The translations under genes were made by a program, and so were the position numbers. From contig CAZOMV010000013.1 of assembly GCA_964580995.1 (NCBI GenBank), positions 4,352 through 68,351 on the forward strand: DNA of 64,000 nt. Reading direction: 5' to 3'. Source of the DNA: JAKJEP01 sp964580995 (GTDB taxonomy: Bacteria; Planctomycetota; Phycisphaerae; Sedimentisphaerales; SM23-30). The notes beneath the pieces are model-generated. The model did not search any database. It was not told where the DNA came from and saw only the letters and a program-made list of their open reading frames with translations. Below are positions 9,396 through 18,208 of the stretch, piece by piece (the first letter of the stretch is position 1; each line of letters begins with the position of its first letter).

Positions 9396-9415
9396 GTCGA
9401 GCAATCGACGTCCCT
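9396..9415. repeat. REP-like palindromic repeat, copy A
   Basis: The 20-mer GTCGAGCAATCGACGTCCCT contains the hairpin GTCGA-GCAA-TCGAC. The same 20 bases occur in inverse orientation at 62843-62862, where the flank (CCGCG after one base) is also shared. Such dispersed hairpins are commonly linked to REP-type elements mobilised by IS200-like transposases. No such transposase is in the window. Confidence 0.6.
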
Positions 9416-9490
9416 GCCGCGCGACCCAAATACAAATTCCTATACTTTAAATATCTCGACAGTCATAAGTTCTCGCTGCCTTATTCCGCA

Positions 9491-9778
9491 TTATAGGCAG
9501 GCATTTTCTTTTAGCAATACCATGTTGATAGTAGTCATTTCCTCAACAATCTCAAGAAGTTTTTTGTAGTTTTGCGAGTATTGCCTGGCTTTATCTTCCT
9601 TCTCTTTGCCCAGATAAATCAAGCATGTCTTTTTATTCTTATTGAGTGAGAAGTAGGGTTGCTTGTTGCGTGTTCCTATGATCACCACACTGCCGCGCAT
9701 CACAGGGCCTAATGTACCCAGTTGCTTTTGCAGCGTTTTGACCCGTCGATTCATTTTTGCCAGTTCACTTTTTTCCAT
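9491..9778 (-). CDS. IS-associated DUF6788-like small protein
   Basis: 95 residues: a basic coiled N-terminus, a central segment typical of DUF6788 (GSVVIIGTRNKQPYFSLN, then KTCLIYLGKE) and a C-terminal helix (YKKLLEIVEEMTTIN). These small proteins commonly lie next to DDE transposase genes. Here it diverges from the truncated transposase at 9901 across about 120 bp containing a CTATGC/GCATAG hairpin (9827-9844). A role as an IS accessory factor is family inference. Confidence 0.55.
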   Translation of the reverse strand: MEKSELAKMNRRVKTLQKQLGTLGPVMRGSVVIIGTRNKQPYFSLNKNKKTCLIYLGKEKEDKARQYSQNYKKLLEIVEEMTTINMVLLKENACL

Positions 9779-9900
9779 TATTTTGTCCTTTCTAAATTAT
9801 TTTTCTTGACTAGTATTTCCTGCACACTATGCAATATAGCATAGCCTGTGGACGAGGGAATGTCAAATAAAAAAATAAAAAAATAGGAAAGGATTCTGAC

Positions 9901-10515
9901 ATGCTCGAAGAACTGAAACGCTTTCTGGTATTCATGCGGCCGGCCTTTTCAAGGCGGACAACCTATTGCTGGTTTGTGGTGGTCTTGGTTGGATTCATTC
10001 TGCGAACCGATCATTTCGGTGTCAGCTCCATAATCCGAGCTCTGGCCTTGGCACCAAAAAACTATCCCTGCCTGCTGCATTTTTTCCATTCGACCGCATG
10101 GAACATCGAAACAATCATGCCCATCTGGTGGCGATGGCTGATGCAAAAAAATGTTGCGTATCGTGTTGATAATCGTCTGGTCATGCTTGGCGACCATACC
10201 AAGACACCCAAAGACGGACGTAAAATGCCGGCGGTAACCACCTTGCACCAGGATTCAGAAACCGGCAGCAAACCTTCCTACTTTCGAGGTCATCATTGGG
10301 GGTGTATTTCCTTACTGGTACAGGCATGTGACAAATACTCCGCTGTGCCGCTGTGGGCCACGATCCAGGAAGGATTGACGCTTTCATCGAATTCTGACGA
10401 AAAACGACTGCTGCCCAAAACCGTCCAAATCATGGAAATGGCTAACCCGCATTTCTCACAGTATGAAGAAAAAGCAGGGGCGAGAGGGATAAAAAGAAGC
10501 AGAGCGGCCGGATAA
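9901..10515 (+). pseudogene. Truncated DDE (IS4-like) transposase
   Basis: 204 codons open with an all-helical N-terminal region (residues 1-75, ending LLHFFHSTAW) and reach the first catalytic aspartate motif LGDHTKTPKDGRKM (about 97-110), followed by PSYFRGHHWG. The remaining DDE core is missing. After about residue 190 the sequence becomes a short basic tail encoded by purine-rich DNA (10480-10560) and stops. Intact members of this group are about twice as long, so the element is dead. It probably forms one IS remnant with the DUF6788-like gene. Confidence 0.65.
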
Positions 10516-10662
10516 TCGAGGGGAGAGGTGGAAAGAAGGGAGGAAGGAGAGGAATTCTCCAGAAGGAGGGATTCGTTACCCTGATTTTCATCGGATGAGC
10601 GCAGACCGACTCCTTCGCCAGGTATTTTTTGTCAACCAAACGGCAGGAAAGGACCTGGTTTT

Positions 10663-11373
10663 TCAGCAGCGCAGGGGATACGGCGTCCGCCGCATCAGAT
10701 TTTCGTACACCTGCTGAAAGATCCGCTGGTACGGATAGCTCTCGGCCAGAGAAATCCAGACCTTGCGGACTGTAATCTGGATGGCGGCCCCGATCTTCAG
10801 CAGTTTCAGACGAATGGTTGAATTCTGTAAGCCTAGGCTCAGAGACTCAAAACTCTCGGAAAAACAAACGGTTCCCGTCTCCCAGTTAGAGTAACACAAG
10901 ACAAAATGATACAGCATATGTGCAAAAGGAATTCCCTGAAGGGTAATCCCCAGAGAATTCATATGCGTAAAATCGGATTCGGCCCACTCACCGGGAAGAT
11001 AGGTTTGGGGGAAAAATACTTCCCTGGCCGGCCCCTGGGTGGCCCGCCAGTATTTAACCCGCCGCTGGAGAGTCCGCAACTGACCATCCGGATACCGGCC
11101 CGGTTGCCTTCTCTGGAGCGACTCGAAAATGGTCTTGGCCTCTAAGCCACTATTGGATTCCAGTAACTCCTGGATCCACGGCCAGTCCTCTTCGAAAGGA
11201 TCCGGCCGAGTTCGCCAGGCGTGTACCGCTTGGACCTGGCTCGGTAATTTATTTAATTTCCGATACTTACGAGCTGTCTTCTCACTCATGCCCGCCTTGG
11301 CGGCGGCCATCTGGAAACTATCCTCTTGATTGATTCGCTTCATCAGTATTCGTACCTGTTCATCTGTGACCAT
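10663..11373 (-). pseudogene. Chimera of an IS21 IstA N-terminus and an IS1380-type transposase C-terminus
   Basis: Residues 1-185 match IstA of IS21 elements: a helix-turn-helix (MAAAKAGMSEKTARKYRKL), the linker RYPDGQLRTLQRRVKYWR, and the start of the DDE domain with GEWAESDFTHM. At about nucleotide 10819 this switches in frame to a different ending (IRLKLLKIGAAIQITVRKVW, then YPYQRIFQQV). That ending is the conserved C-terminus of IS1380/IS4-type DDE transposases. The IstA catalytic core and the istB helper gene are gone. The sequence upstream of the start (11440-11520) resembles an IS21 terminal region. Confidence 0.65.
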
Positions 11374-11525
11374 CTGAAATCTCCTAACTGGATTCCAGAT
11401 AGTCTATTACCAGCTCCCAACTCCGGTAATTTTAATTGTCGTTAACAAGTACTTTTGATTTTCGCCAATCATTTTTGTCTGTTTCCGTTTTTTTACAGAG
11501 TCTGAGGTGCGGATTTGATCACCTT

Positions 11526-12209
11526 TCAGGTTCCTGTTTGGTTCTGTACCCACTGAAAGGCATGGTAGACAAGTTCCGGAGCATTCGGTAATTTCAGTTT
11601 CTGTTTGATGTTGGCACGATAGGTTTCTACCGTTTTGATATTCACAAAAAGCCGTTGGGCAATCTCTCTGGTTCCCAACCCCCGCCCGATCATATCATAG
11701 ACTTCCAGTTCCCGATCACTCAAGAGTTCTACGGCGGTATATTCCCTTTTCTCCTTGCCGTAAACGAAGGTATCTAGCATTTTAGATGCCATATTGTCAC
11801 TCAGATAGATTTTACCAGCTAGAACTTGCCGAATGGCATTGATCAGACTGTCCGTTCTCTCCTGCATCATGATGTACCCCCGGGCTCCCGCCCGCAGCAC
11901 CCGCTCGGCGTACAATGACTCTTCCTGCATGGAAATCACCAAAATGGGATGTTGGGGATAACGTACCTGAACATCCTTGATCAGATCCAAACCACTGCGA
12001 TCTTTCAGCTTCAGATCCAGTACCGTGAGATCCGGCTGGCCCTGGACAATAGCCTGTAAAGCCTCGGCAACGGTTTCGGCCTCCCCGCAGATAGCCAGAT
12101 CTGGATGGCGGTTGATTACTCGAATCAGGCCCTCCCGCACAATGGGATAATCACCAACGATTAGTATCATAGTTTTATTCCGTATTTCGTTTTCCTCTTG
12201 GTGTTTCAT
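11526..12209 (-). CDS. NarL/FixJ-family response regulator
   Basis: 227 residues. A receiver domain (about 14-130) has phosphoacceptor Asp65 in VLDLKLKD, and a LuxR-type helix-turn-helix C-terminus carries LSDRELEVYDMIGRGLGTRE and VKTVETYRANIKQKL. It would act as a cytoplasmic transcription factor once phosphorylated. No sensor kinase is adjacent. The start at 12209 is the longest; an internal ATG at residue 14 also fits the usual receiver start. The gene stands alone on the minus strand, with about 315 bp of AT-rich spacer upstream of it. Confidence 0.85.
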   Translation of the reverse strand: MKHQEENEIRNKTMILIVGDYPIVREGLIRVINRHPDLAICGEAETVAEALQAIVQGQPDLTVLDLKLKDRSGLDLIKDVQVRYPQHPILVISMQEESLYAERVLRAGARGYIMMQERTDSLINAIRQVLAGKIYLSDNMASKMLDTFVYGKEKREYTAVELLSDRELEVYDMIGRGLGTREIAQRLFVNIKTVETYRANIKQKLKLPNAPELVYHAFQWVQNQTGT

Positions 12210-12525
12210 ACTTTTTCCCTCGGTATCAAACTAGCCCGCTGGAACAGAACTTACTGGCAGGACTAACCACTATTGTATAAACAGTACCACAACACAAGTG
12301 TTATCTGGAACCAACTGAAACCTATCAAGTCTCTCTCTACAAGAAAAGGTAAAGTGAGTGAATGTAGACTTTTTTTTCTCTGAATAAACAATGATTAAAC
12401 AATATCTGTGAGAATATTTTTTCCTTTTCTATGATTATATATTAGTTTTGCTTTATCGAATTTCGGTAAACCAATACCTCAATCACTAGCATTTCGTACT
12501 TTCCTAAGGGACAATTTTTGGCAGT
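12210..12525. other. AT-rich spacer upstream of the response regulator
   Basis: No coding sequence is seen. The stretch lies between the start of the response regulator and the end of the large dockerin protein gene (both minus strand). It should contain the terminator of the latter and the promoter of the former, but no convincing hairpin with a T-run or paired -35/-10 boxes could be assigned. Confidence 0.3.
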
Positions 12526-15500
12526 TTATGGATACCATGTTGTGACGGCGAGCCAATCCTGCACCAGTAAAATTAAATCAGGGAGATCCACGGTTCGGTC
12601 ACGGTTAAGATCGCCAGGTTGTTGACCTTCCCTGAGCAGCCAATTATGCCCTTGGGCGGCAAAATCTTCCAGATTGACTGTACCATCATTGTTCAGGTCT
12701 GCCAGCAGTGCCCAGCCGGGCGGGCCCATACTTGCGTAAGCAGTGCCGCCATAGGCCCCCATATCGACCCGCACATTCACACCCCAGGTATGGTCCGGGT
12801 CCCGCGGCAGGGTTCGAGGTTCTCGGCCAAACGCCGTCCCCGGGTTACCCGCATCAATACAAGGACTGGTCTGCTCGTCCCAGGTCCAACCGCCACTGGG
12901 TGCTACCCAGCGCCAACCTTGGCTCTTCAAATGAAAATCTCCCTGGTTTGGATCCACAAAGAGTGGGTCGGAAAGATTTTGTAAATCATAACCTTCTAAG
13001 CCATTTTGATAGATCTGCTGGACGTCCAACAATGATAAAGCCCGGTTATACATAGCCACCTCATCCAGTCGTCCATGCAACCGGTTCCGAAATGCATCTT
13101 GGTCACAATAGGACCAGAATCCTCCCATATAGAGAGGTTGAACATCGTTCATGATTGAGGAGACCGAAAGCATAGCTACCTTGTCTAACTGGCCATCCAA
13201 GTAGATCGCCGCCGTTCCTTTATCGAAAGTTACTGCAATATGATGCCAGGTGTTCAGCGAAACGATACGGTTACTATAAAGGCCATCGGAACTGAGACTG
13301 GAGGAAAAGATCCGCCACAAGATCTTGCCCGTATCATAATTCGGATCCCGGATCTCCACATAATAGGCACTGGAATCACCTGGGGAAGAAGGTTCATCCG
13401 GACAGCCGGCATACTTATAGATCCCGGCCGTTTGTCCGCCTCGGTTATAAAGCCAGAAAGAAAGGGAAATACTATCCCGGGGTGTTAACGAATCGTCATC
13501 CGGGATCTTGATATAATCTCCCTGGCCGTCAAACTCCAACGCCCCTCCCACCTGTCCGGGGGCCCAGATGGCCCCGGCGATACTTCCGTGATTACTGCCG
13601 ATCAAGTCCAGTGCCGAGGTACCACTGCCTTCCGCAAACCTCCAATAGGAAACCAAGTCCGGTAAGGGAATCGCCTCGCTTTGGACCCAACTGTAGCGAG
13701 CCTGGCAATCGAGCAGATCGATCCTATTATTCCAGAAAATGCTGTTACTGATATCGGGATCCGCAGCAAAGTAGGCAGCAATCCCACACGCTTGATTATT
13801 TACCACCGTTACGTTACGGATTGTGGGTGAGGAACTCTCCACCAAGATTCCAATGGAATTGTTTTTGATGATAAAGTTTTGTAAGATACTCTCCGCCCCT
13901 TCCCCGCTATCAAAGGAGACGGCAATCTGACCGGGACATTCCAGAACCGCCGGTTCGTCGGCACTACGAACCGTGAGGGCCTTCTGGTTAAAATTGAATT
14001 CTTCCCCATAGATTCCCGGTCGAACCAGCACGGTATCCGCCGGTTGAGCTGCCTCGATTGCCTCCTGGATGGTATCAAACGGGTGATTTTTGGTACCATC
14101 TTCAGCAAGGTCACTCAGCGAAGGGTCCCTGGGGCCGGGATCATTGAGACTATCATCATCCACGTACACTACGGTAAATAGAGCCGGAATCAAGGAGAAA
14201 TCATCATCGTTCAATGCTCCATTATGCCCTTGAATCGCCAAGATGTTAGTACCTGCCACAAGTTGATCCTTAAAAACTGTCAGGTCATAGTCCTCCGGGG
14301 GATTGGGATTCGTATCATCCGTAGCTGCTTCATGAGGTTCATTTGCCAGGACATTAAAAGCGGGCGGATTCCCATTTACATTGTTCCGGGCCACCTCCAC
14401 CCCATTGAGATAGGCCACAAAGGCATCATCATAATCGATCGTTAGTAACAACGAAGTCAAAAGAGCAGGATCACTCACGTGGAATGGCCTCCGTACGTAT
14501 ACACTTACATAATGGCCTTGCATATCGTCCAGGACCGTCGCATCGTCATCGTCTCCGTATCCGATTCCCATAGAGCCTAGGAGCCAAGAAGAGTCGTCAA
14601 ACGAAATATCCTTCCAATGAGAGGGTGGCTCTTGGGTCCCCTTCCAGTATCGCCACTGTTCCGACTCAATGACAACATCACGACACACCCGAAAACCAAA
14701 GTCGCGATATGAGATGGATGGGCTGTAGTAGGACCAGTTCAAGATCGCACAGCCACTATCGTTGTTGCCCCATGCCCCGCCGCGGACAACGCGGTAGCTG
14801 TCACTATAGATCGATGATGTCCACTCCCAGACATTGCCTGCCATGTCACACATCCCGTAACCATACGTCCCGAAAACACCCACAACCGTAGTACCATCCG
14901 GATGGATGGAACCGAGATAGTTTGCCGTATTGTTGTTGATGGTAGTACCACAACCATAATTAAAGCTCCCATCATAGTCAGCCACCGCCTGCCATTCCCA
15001 TTCGGTCGGCAGCCGATAGCCGTAATAATTGCAGAAAGCGATGGCTCCATACCAACTGACATAAGTAACCGGATGGTCTTCAAAGCTACTATCGACAGTG
15101 AAGGAACCTCCGCTGTAATTAATCCTCGCTGCTCCGCCATTGGTGACTCCATTGAACGTGGAACCCGTACCCGCAAGATTATAATAGGGCTGAGCATGAC
15201 TGGTATCACTTGTAGCATAAACATTATTATTGTCAACCGTTATCTGATCAGAAGCATTGGCGGCATTGAGATACTGACAATATTGATAATTCGTTATCTC
15301 GTGTTTGCCCATATATCCGGTAAAACCTTCGTGACCAGACACACCCGGGTCATCTATATAAACCCACTCTATGTCATCCAATACATTACGGCACACCCGA
15401 AAACCTACATCGCCATAGGTGACGGGCGGGTTGCCATCGATCCAGTCCGAGACCGTAAGGTGATCGACGACACAGTACCAACTGCCTCCGCGAAGAGCGC

Positions 15501-17805
15501 GATAGATACCACTGGAAATCGACTGTGTCCACTCCCAGACATTCCCTGCCATATCGTACATTCCATAGCCGTAGCCCGCCGGATCACCAAAACTGCCCAC
15601 CACATTCGTGCCATCCGGGTGGATGGATCCAGTATAGTTGGCAATACTATTGTTTATACTGGTGCCGCAGGCATAAGGTCGGCCATCGTTATAATCAGCT
15701 ACCGCCTGCCACTCCCATTCCGTAGGCAGACGCCATCCATAATAGTTGCAGAAGGCGGTAGCTCCATACCAACTGACAGAGGTAACCGGATGATTCTCAA
15801 AGCCAGGGTCAACTGTGAATAAGTTGTTGGTGTAATTTATCCGTGCCGCTCCGCCGTTGGCAGCATTATCGTAAGTATAGCCTGCACCCGCAAGATTATA
15901 ATAGGGCTGTGCATGACTGGTGTCACTCATGGCATAAACAATATTATCAGTATAAACCGTTATCTCGTTAGAATCCATGGCAGCATTTAGGAACTCGCAA
16001 TACTGAGCATTCGTGGTTTCGTATTTGCTCATCTGGCCGTTAAAGCCTTCATGGCCAGATACTCCCGGATCGTTGACAGATACCCAAACTATTTCCTCAG
16101 GCTCAACGGTAATGTTACGACACACCCGAAACCCTACGTGGCTGTACATGCTGATTCTTGCGCCGACGGTTGTGTACGATATATCACAATATCCCGCATG
16201 GTGGAGCCAGCCGCCGCCGAGGCCATAACGAGTGTTGCCAGAACCGTCACTAAGATTCTCCTCTACATTGCCAGCCATATCGCACAATCCATAACCAAAA
16301 GTCCCGAAAGCACCAACAGCGGTTGTACCATTCGGGTGATTCGAGCCTTGATAGTTAGCCATACTGCTCGTTATAGTTGTGCCGCAACCATAGGTGTAAG
16401 TGCCATCATAGTCTGCTACCGTTTGCCATTCTTGTATCGTTGGTAGCCTATAGTCGTAATAGTTACAAAATGCCGTTGCTCCATACCAACTAACATACGT
16501 AACCGGATGATTCTCAAAACCACTGTCAACCGTGAACGAACTGCCGGTGTAATTGATCCTAGCCGCTCCGCCGTTCGTGACTCCATCGGTAGTATCACCT
16601 GCACCTGCGAGGTTATAATAGGGCTGAGCATGACTGGTATCACTTGTAGCATAAACATTATTATTGTAAACCGTTATTTGACCAGAAGCATTGGCATCAT
16701 TCAGGAACTGGCAATACTGAGCATTCGTTGTTTCATATTTGCTCATTTCGCCGATAAAGCCTGGATCTGATATGGATACAAACACCATACCAGTTATCCG
16801 CTTAAATACCTGTATCCGGTCGTTTATGAAAGCGTTATTTAGATCTCTAGCATCACCGACATAAATCAGGTCACTGCTAGGATCAATAAAAATGTTAGTG
16901 ATGCCTCCGAATTGGCCATCACCAGTTCCGTGGGAGCCCCACCCATCAACATACACACCTTCAGGTGTGAAAGTCTGAATACGGGAAACATCATTGTAAC
17001 AGGGTTCACCTACATATATCAGACCATCACTAGGGCCAATCGCAACAGTGGTTGGCCAAGACAGAAACTGACCGGGATCGGTACCCTGCCCTCCCCAAGA
17101 TGTCTGTAAGTCACCTTCCGTGTTGAATTTTTTCACTGTGTAAGTGGGATTACCTTCCACCACGTATACCATATCATCGGCGTCAATCGCAATTCCCCCT
17201 AAGTAAGCGTTGCCTGGCCACTGTTTAATATAATCAACAGATACACCATTATATTTGAACTTCTGAACCCGCCAATTGTGGGTGTCGGAAACATAGAGAT
17301 TGTCCTGCGAATCCAACGCCAAGAACGTCGGTAACGAAAACTGGCCAGGCCCACTCCCATAGGAACCAAAACTGCATAAATGGCTCCAATCTGACGCAAA
17401 CATCTGGATTCGTTGATTGTGAGGATCGGCAACGTAAATCCTTCCTAAACTGTCAGACACAATTGCTGTTGGATACCAGAACTGTCCTGGGCCACCACCT
17501 TGAATCGGATGATGGGTACTTCCAGGTTCATGCCAATGCCCGGAGCCAGCGTGACTGGAGTTGTTGCAACCGCCAAACCACCCCAAGAATGTCTTATGCA
17601 CATCATATTTTTGAATGCGGCAATTCCCATGGTCTACAATTAAAAAATTACCTTCTTGATTTTTGACCATTCCGGAGGGACTATCAAACTGGCCATCACC
17701 AGTACCGGTACTGCCCCACTTATCCACAAAGATGTAATTACCGTCACCTGTCGAAGCTCTCAGGAGAAAAAATGAAAACACGACCAAAAAATGTATGGCT
17801 CTCAT
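12526..17805 (-). CDS. Secreted multidomain protein: NHL propeller, three FGE-like domains, beta-helix, LamG, dockerin
   Basis: About 1759 residues from the ATG at 17805, which directly precedes a signal peptide (MRAIHFLVVFSFFLL). A GTG at 17841 adds 12 residues. In order it carries six NHL-type repeats (about 20-335, for example GSGPGQFSLPTFLALDSQ), three FGE-sulfatase/SUMF1-like domains in tandem (about 337-565, 568-808 and 808-1042, each with a KYETTNAQYC-like opening or variant and a GFRVCRN ending), and a beta-sandwich module (about 1045-1205). A right-handed beta-helix region (DGTKNHPFDTIQEAIEAA), a LamG domain (from VSYWRFAEG) and a C-terminal pair of Ca-binding dockerin motifs (DLNNDGTVNLEDF, DLNRDRTVDLPDL) follow. 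It is probably an extracellular surface or scaffold-attached protein. Whether the FGE-like domains are catalytic is unknown. Confidence 0.85.
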   Translation of the reverse strand: MRAIHFLVVFSFFLLRASTGDGNYIFVDKWGSTGTGDGQFDSPSGMVKNQEGNFLIVDHGNCRIQKYDVHKTFLGWFGGCNNSSHAGSGHWHEPGSTHHPIQGGGPGQFWYPTAIVSDSLGRIYVADPHNQRIQMFASDWSHLCSFGSYGSGPGQFSLPTFLALDSQDNLYVSDTHNWRVQKFKYNGVSVDYIKQWPGNAYLGGIAIDADDMVYVVEGNPTYTVKKFNTEGDLQTSWGGQGTDPGQFLSWPTTVAIGPSDGLIYVGEPCYNDVSRIQTFTPEGVYVDGWGSHGTGDGQFGGITNIFIDPSSDLIYVGDARDLNNAFINDRIQVFKRITGMVFVSISDPGFIGEMSKYETTNAQYCQFLNDANASGQITVYNNNVYATSDTSHAQPYYNLAGAGDTTDGVTNGGAARINYTGSSFTVDSGFENHPVTYVSWYGATAFCNYYDYRLPTIQEWQTVADYDGTYTYGCGTTITSSMANYQGSNHPNGTTAVGAFGTFGYGLCDMAGNVEENLSDGSGNTRYGLGGGWLHHAGYCDISYTTVGARISMYSHVGFRVCRNITVEPEEIVWVSVNDPGVSGHEGFNGQMSKYETTNAQYCEFLNAAMDSNEITVYTDNIVYAMSDTSHAQPYYNLAGAGYTYDNAANGGAARINYTNNLFTVDPGFENHPVTSVSWYGATAFCNYYGWRLPTEWEWQAVADYNDGRPYACGTSINNSIANYTGSIHPDGTNVVGSFGDPAGYGYGMYDMAGNVWEWTQSISSGIYRALRGGSWYCVVDHLTVSDWIDGNPPVTYGDVGFRVCRNVLDDIEWVYIDDPGVSGHEGFTGYMGKHEITNYQYCQYLNAANASDQITVDNNNVYATSDTSHAQPYYNLAGTGSTFNGVTNGGAARINYSGGSFTVDSSFEDHPVTYVSWYGAIAFCNYYGYRLPTEWEWQAVADYDGSFNYGCGTTINNNTANYLGSIHPDGTTVVGVFGTYGYGMCDMAGNVWEWTSSIYSDSYRVVRGGAWGNNDSGCAILNWSYYSPSISYRDFGFRVCRDVVIESEQWRYWKGTQEPPSHWKDISFDDSSWLLGSMGIGYGDDDDATVLDDMQGHYVSVYVRRPFHVSDPALLTSLLLTIDYDDAFVAYLNGVEVARNNVNGNPPAFNVLANEPHEAATDDTNPNPPEDYDLTVFKDQLVAGTNILAIQGHNGALNDDDFSLIPALFTVVYVDDDSLNDPGPRDPSLSDLAEDGTKNHPFDTIQEAIEAAQPADTVLVRPGIYGEEFNFNQKALTVRSADEPAVLECPGQIAVSFDSGEGAESILQNFIIKNNSIGILVESSSPTIRNVTVVNNQACGIAAYFAADPDISNSIFWNNRIDLLDCQARYSWVQSEAIPLPDLVSYWRFAEGSGTSALDLIGSNHGSIAGAIWAPGQVGGALEFDGQGDYIKIPDDDSLTPRDSISLSFWLYNRGGQTAGIYKYAGCPDEPSSPGDSSAYYVEIRDPNYDTGKILWRIFSSSLSSDGLYSNRIVSLNTWHHIAVTFDKGTAAIYLDGQLDKVAMLSVSSIMNDVQPLYMGGFWSYCDQDAFRNRLHGRLDEVAMYNRALSLLDVQQIYQNGLEGYDLQNLSDPLFVDPNQGDFHLKSQGWRWVAPSGGWTWDEQTSPCIDAGNPGTAFGREPRTLPRDPDHTWGVNVRVDMGAYGGTAYASMGPPGWALLADLNNDGTVNLEDFAAQGHNWLLREGQQPGDLNRDRTVDLPDLILLVQDWLAVTTWYP

Positions 17806-17821
17806 AACTACATCTTTTTTT

Positions 17822-18019
17822 TTATTGGGCGTATGACGCACCAGATCTGTTTACTATCGTTAAAGATGGCCTTATCTCATATTCACTCATCAAGTCCGCA
17901 AAATCCGGTTCAGAGATAGGTACTCCAACCATCCTATCATCGGCAACTGTCAGAACTATTGCCGCCAAGAGCTGACAAACACCTAGCCATGCCGCTTTTA
18001 TATCCGCAGAAATACACAT
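17822..18019 (-). CDS. Small putative exported protein, 65 aa
   Basis: An ATG at 18019 follows a good ribosome site (TAGGAGA, 9 bp spacing). The N-terminal third is hydrophobic (WLGVCQLLAAIVLTVA) and could be a signal or anchor. The stop at 17822 lies just before the start of the large FGE/dockerin gene, so the two may be cotranscribed or this may act as a leader cistron. No family is recognised. The ribosome site and position support it, but it could be spurious. Confidence 0.45.
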   Translation of the reverse strand: MCISADIKAAWLGVCQLLAAIVLTVADDRMVGVPISEPDFADLMSEYEIRPSLTIVNRSGASYAQ

Positions 18020-18208
18020 AATTTGTTTTCTCCTACCAGGGCAGAACTCAAAATTCCGCCTTGAGAAAAATCTTCTTTTTCGTACGGAACACCCTATATT
18101 TTGAATAATTCAATCCACGGAATACGTAGTATTTCCTCAGCGGAATTGAGGTCCTTCCAAAGAATTCCCTTGCGTCCGGGAATGGTAAAATAGATAAATT
18201 TACGTCTT

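Noticed and set aside
9287..9569. Short plus-strand reading frames over the permease remnant
   Set aside because: They are shadows of the minus-strand RbsC-like fragment and the REP-like palindrome.
12526..17805. Diversity-generating retroelement target
   Set aside because: FGE-like domains would suit this, but no reverse transcriptase or template repeat is in the window.
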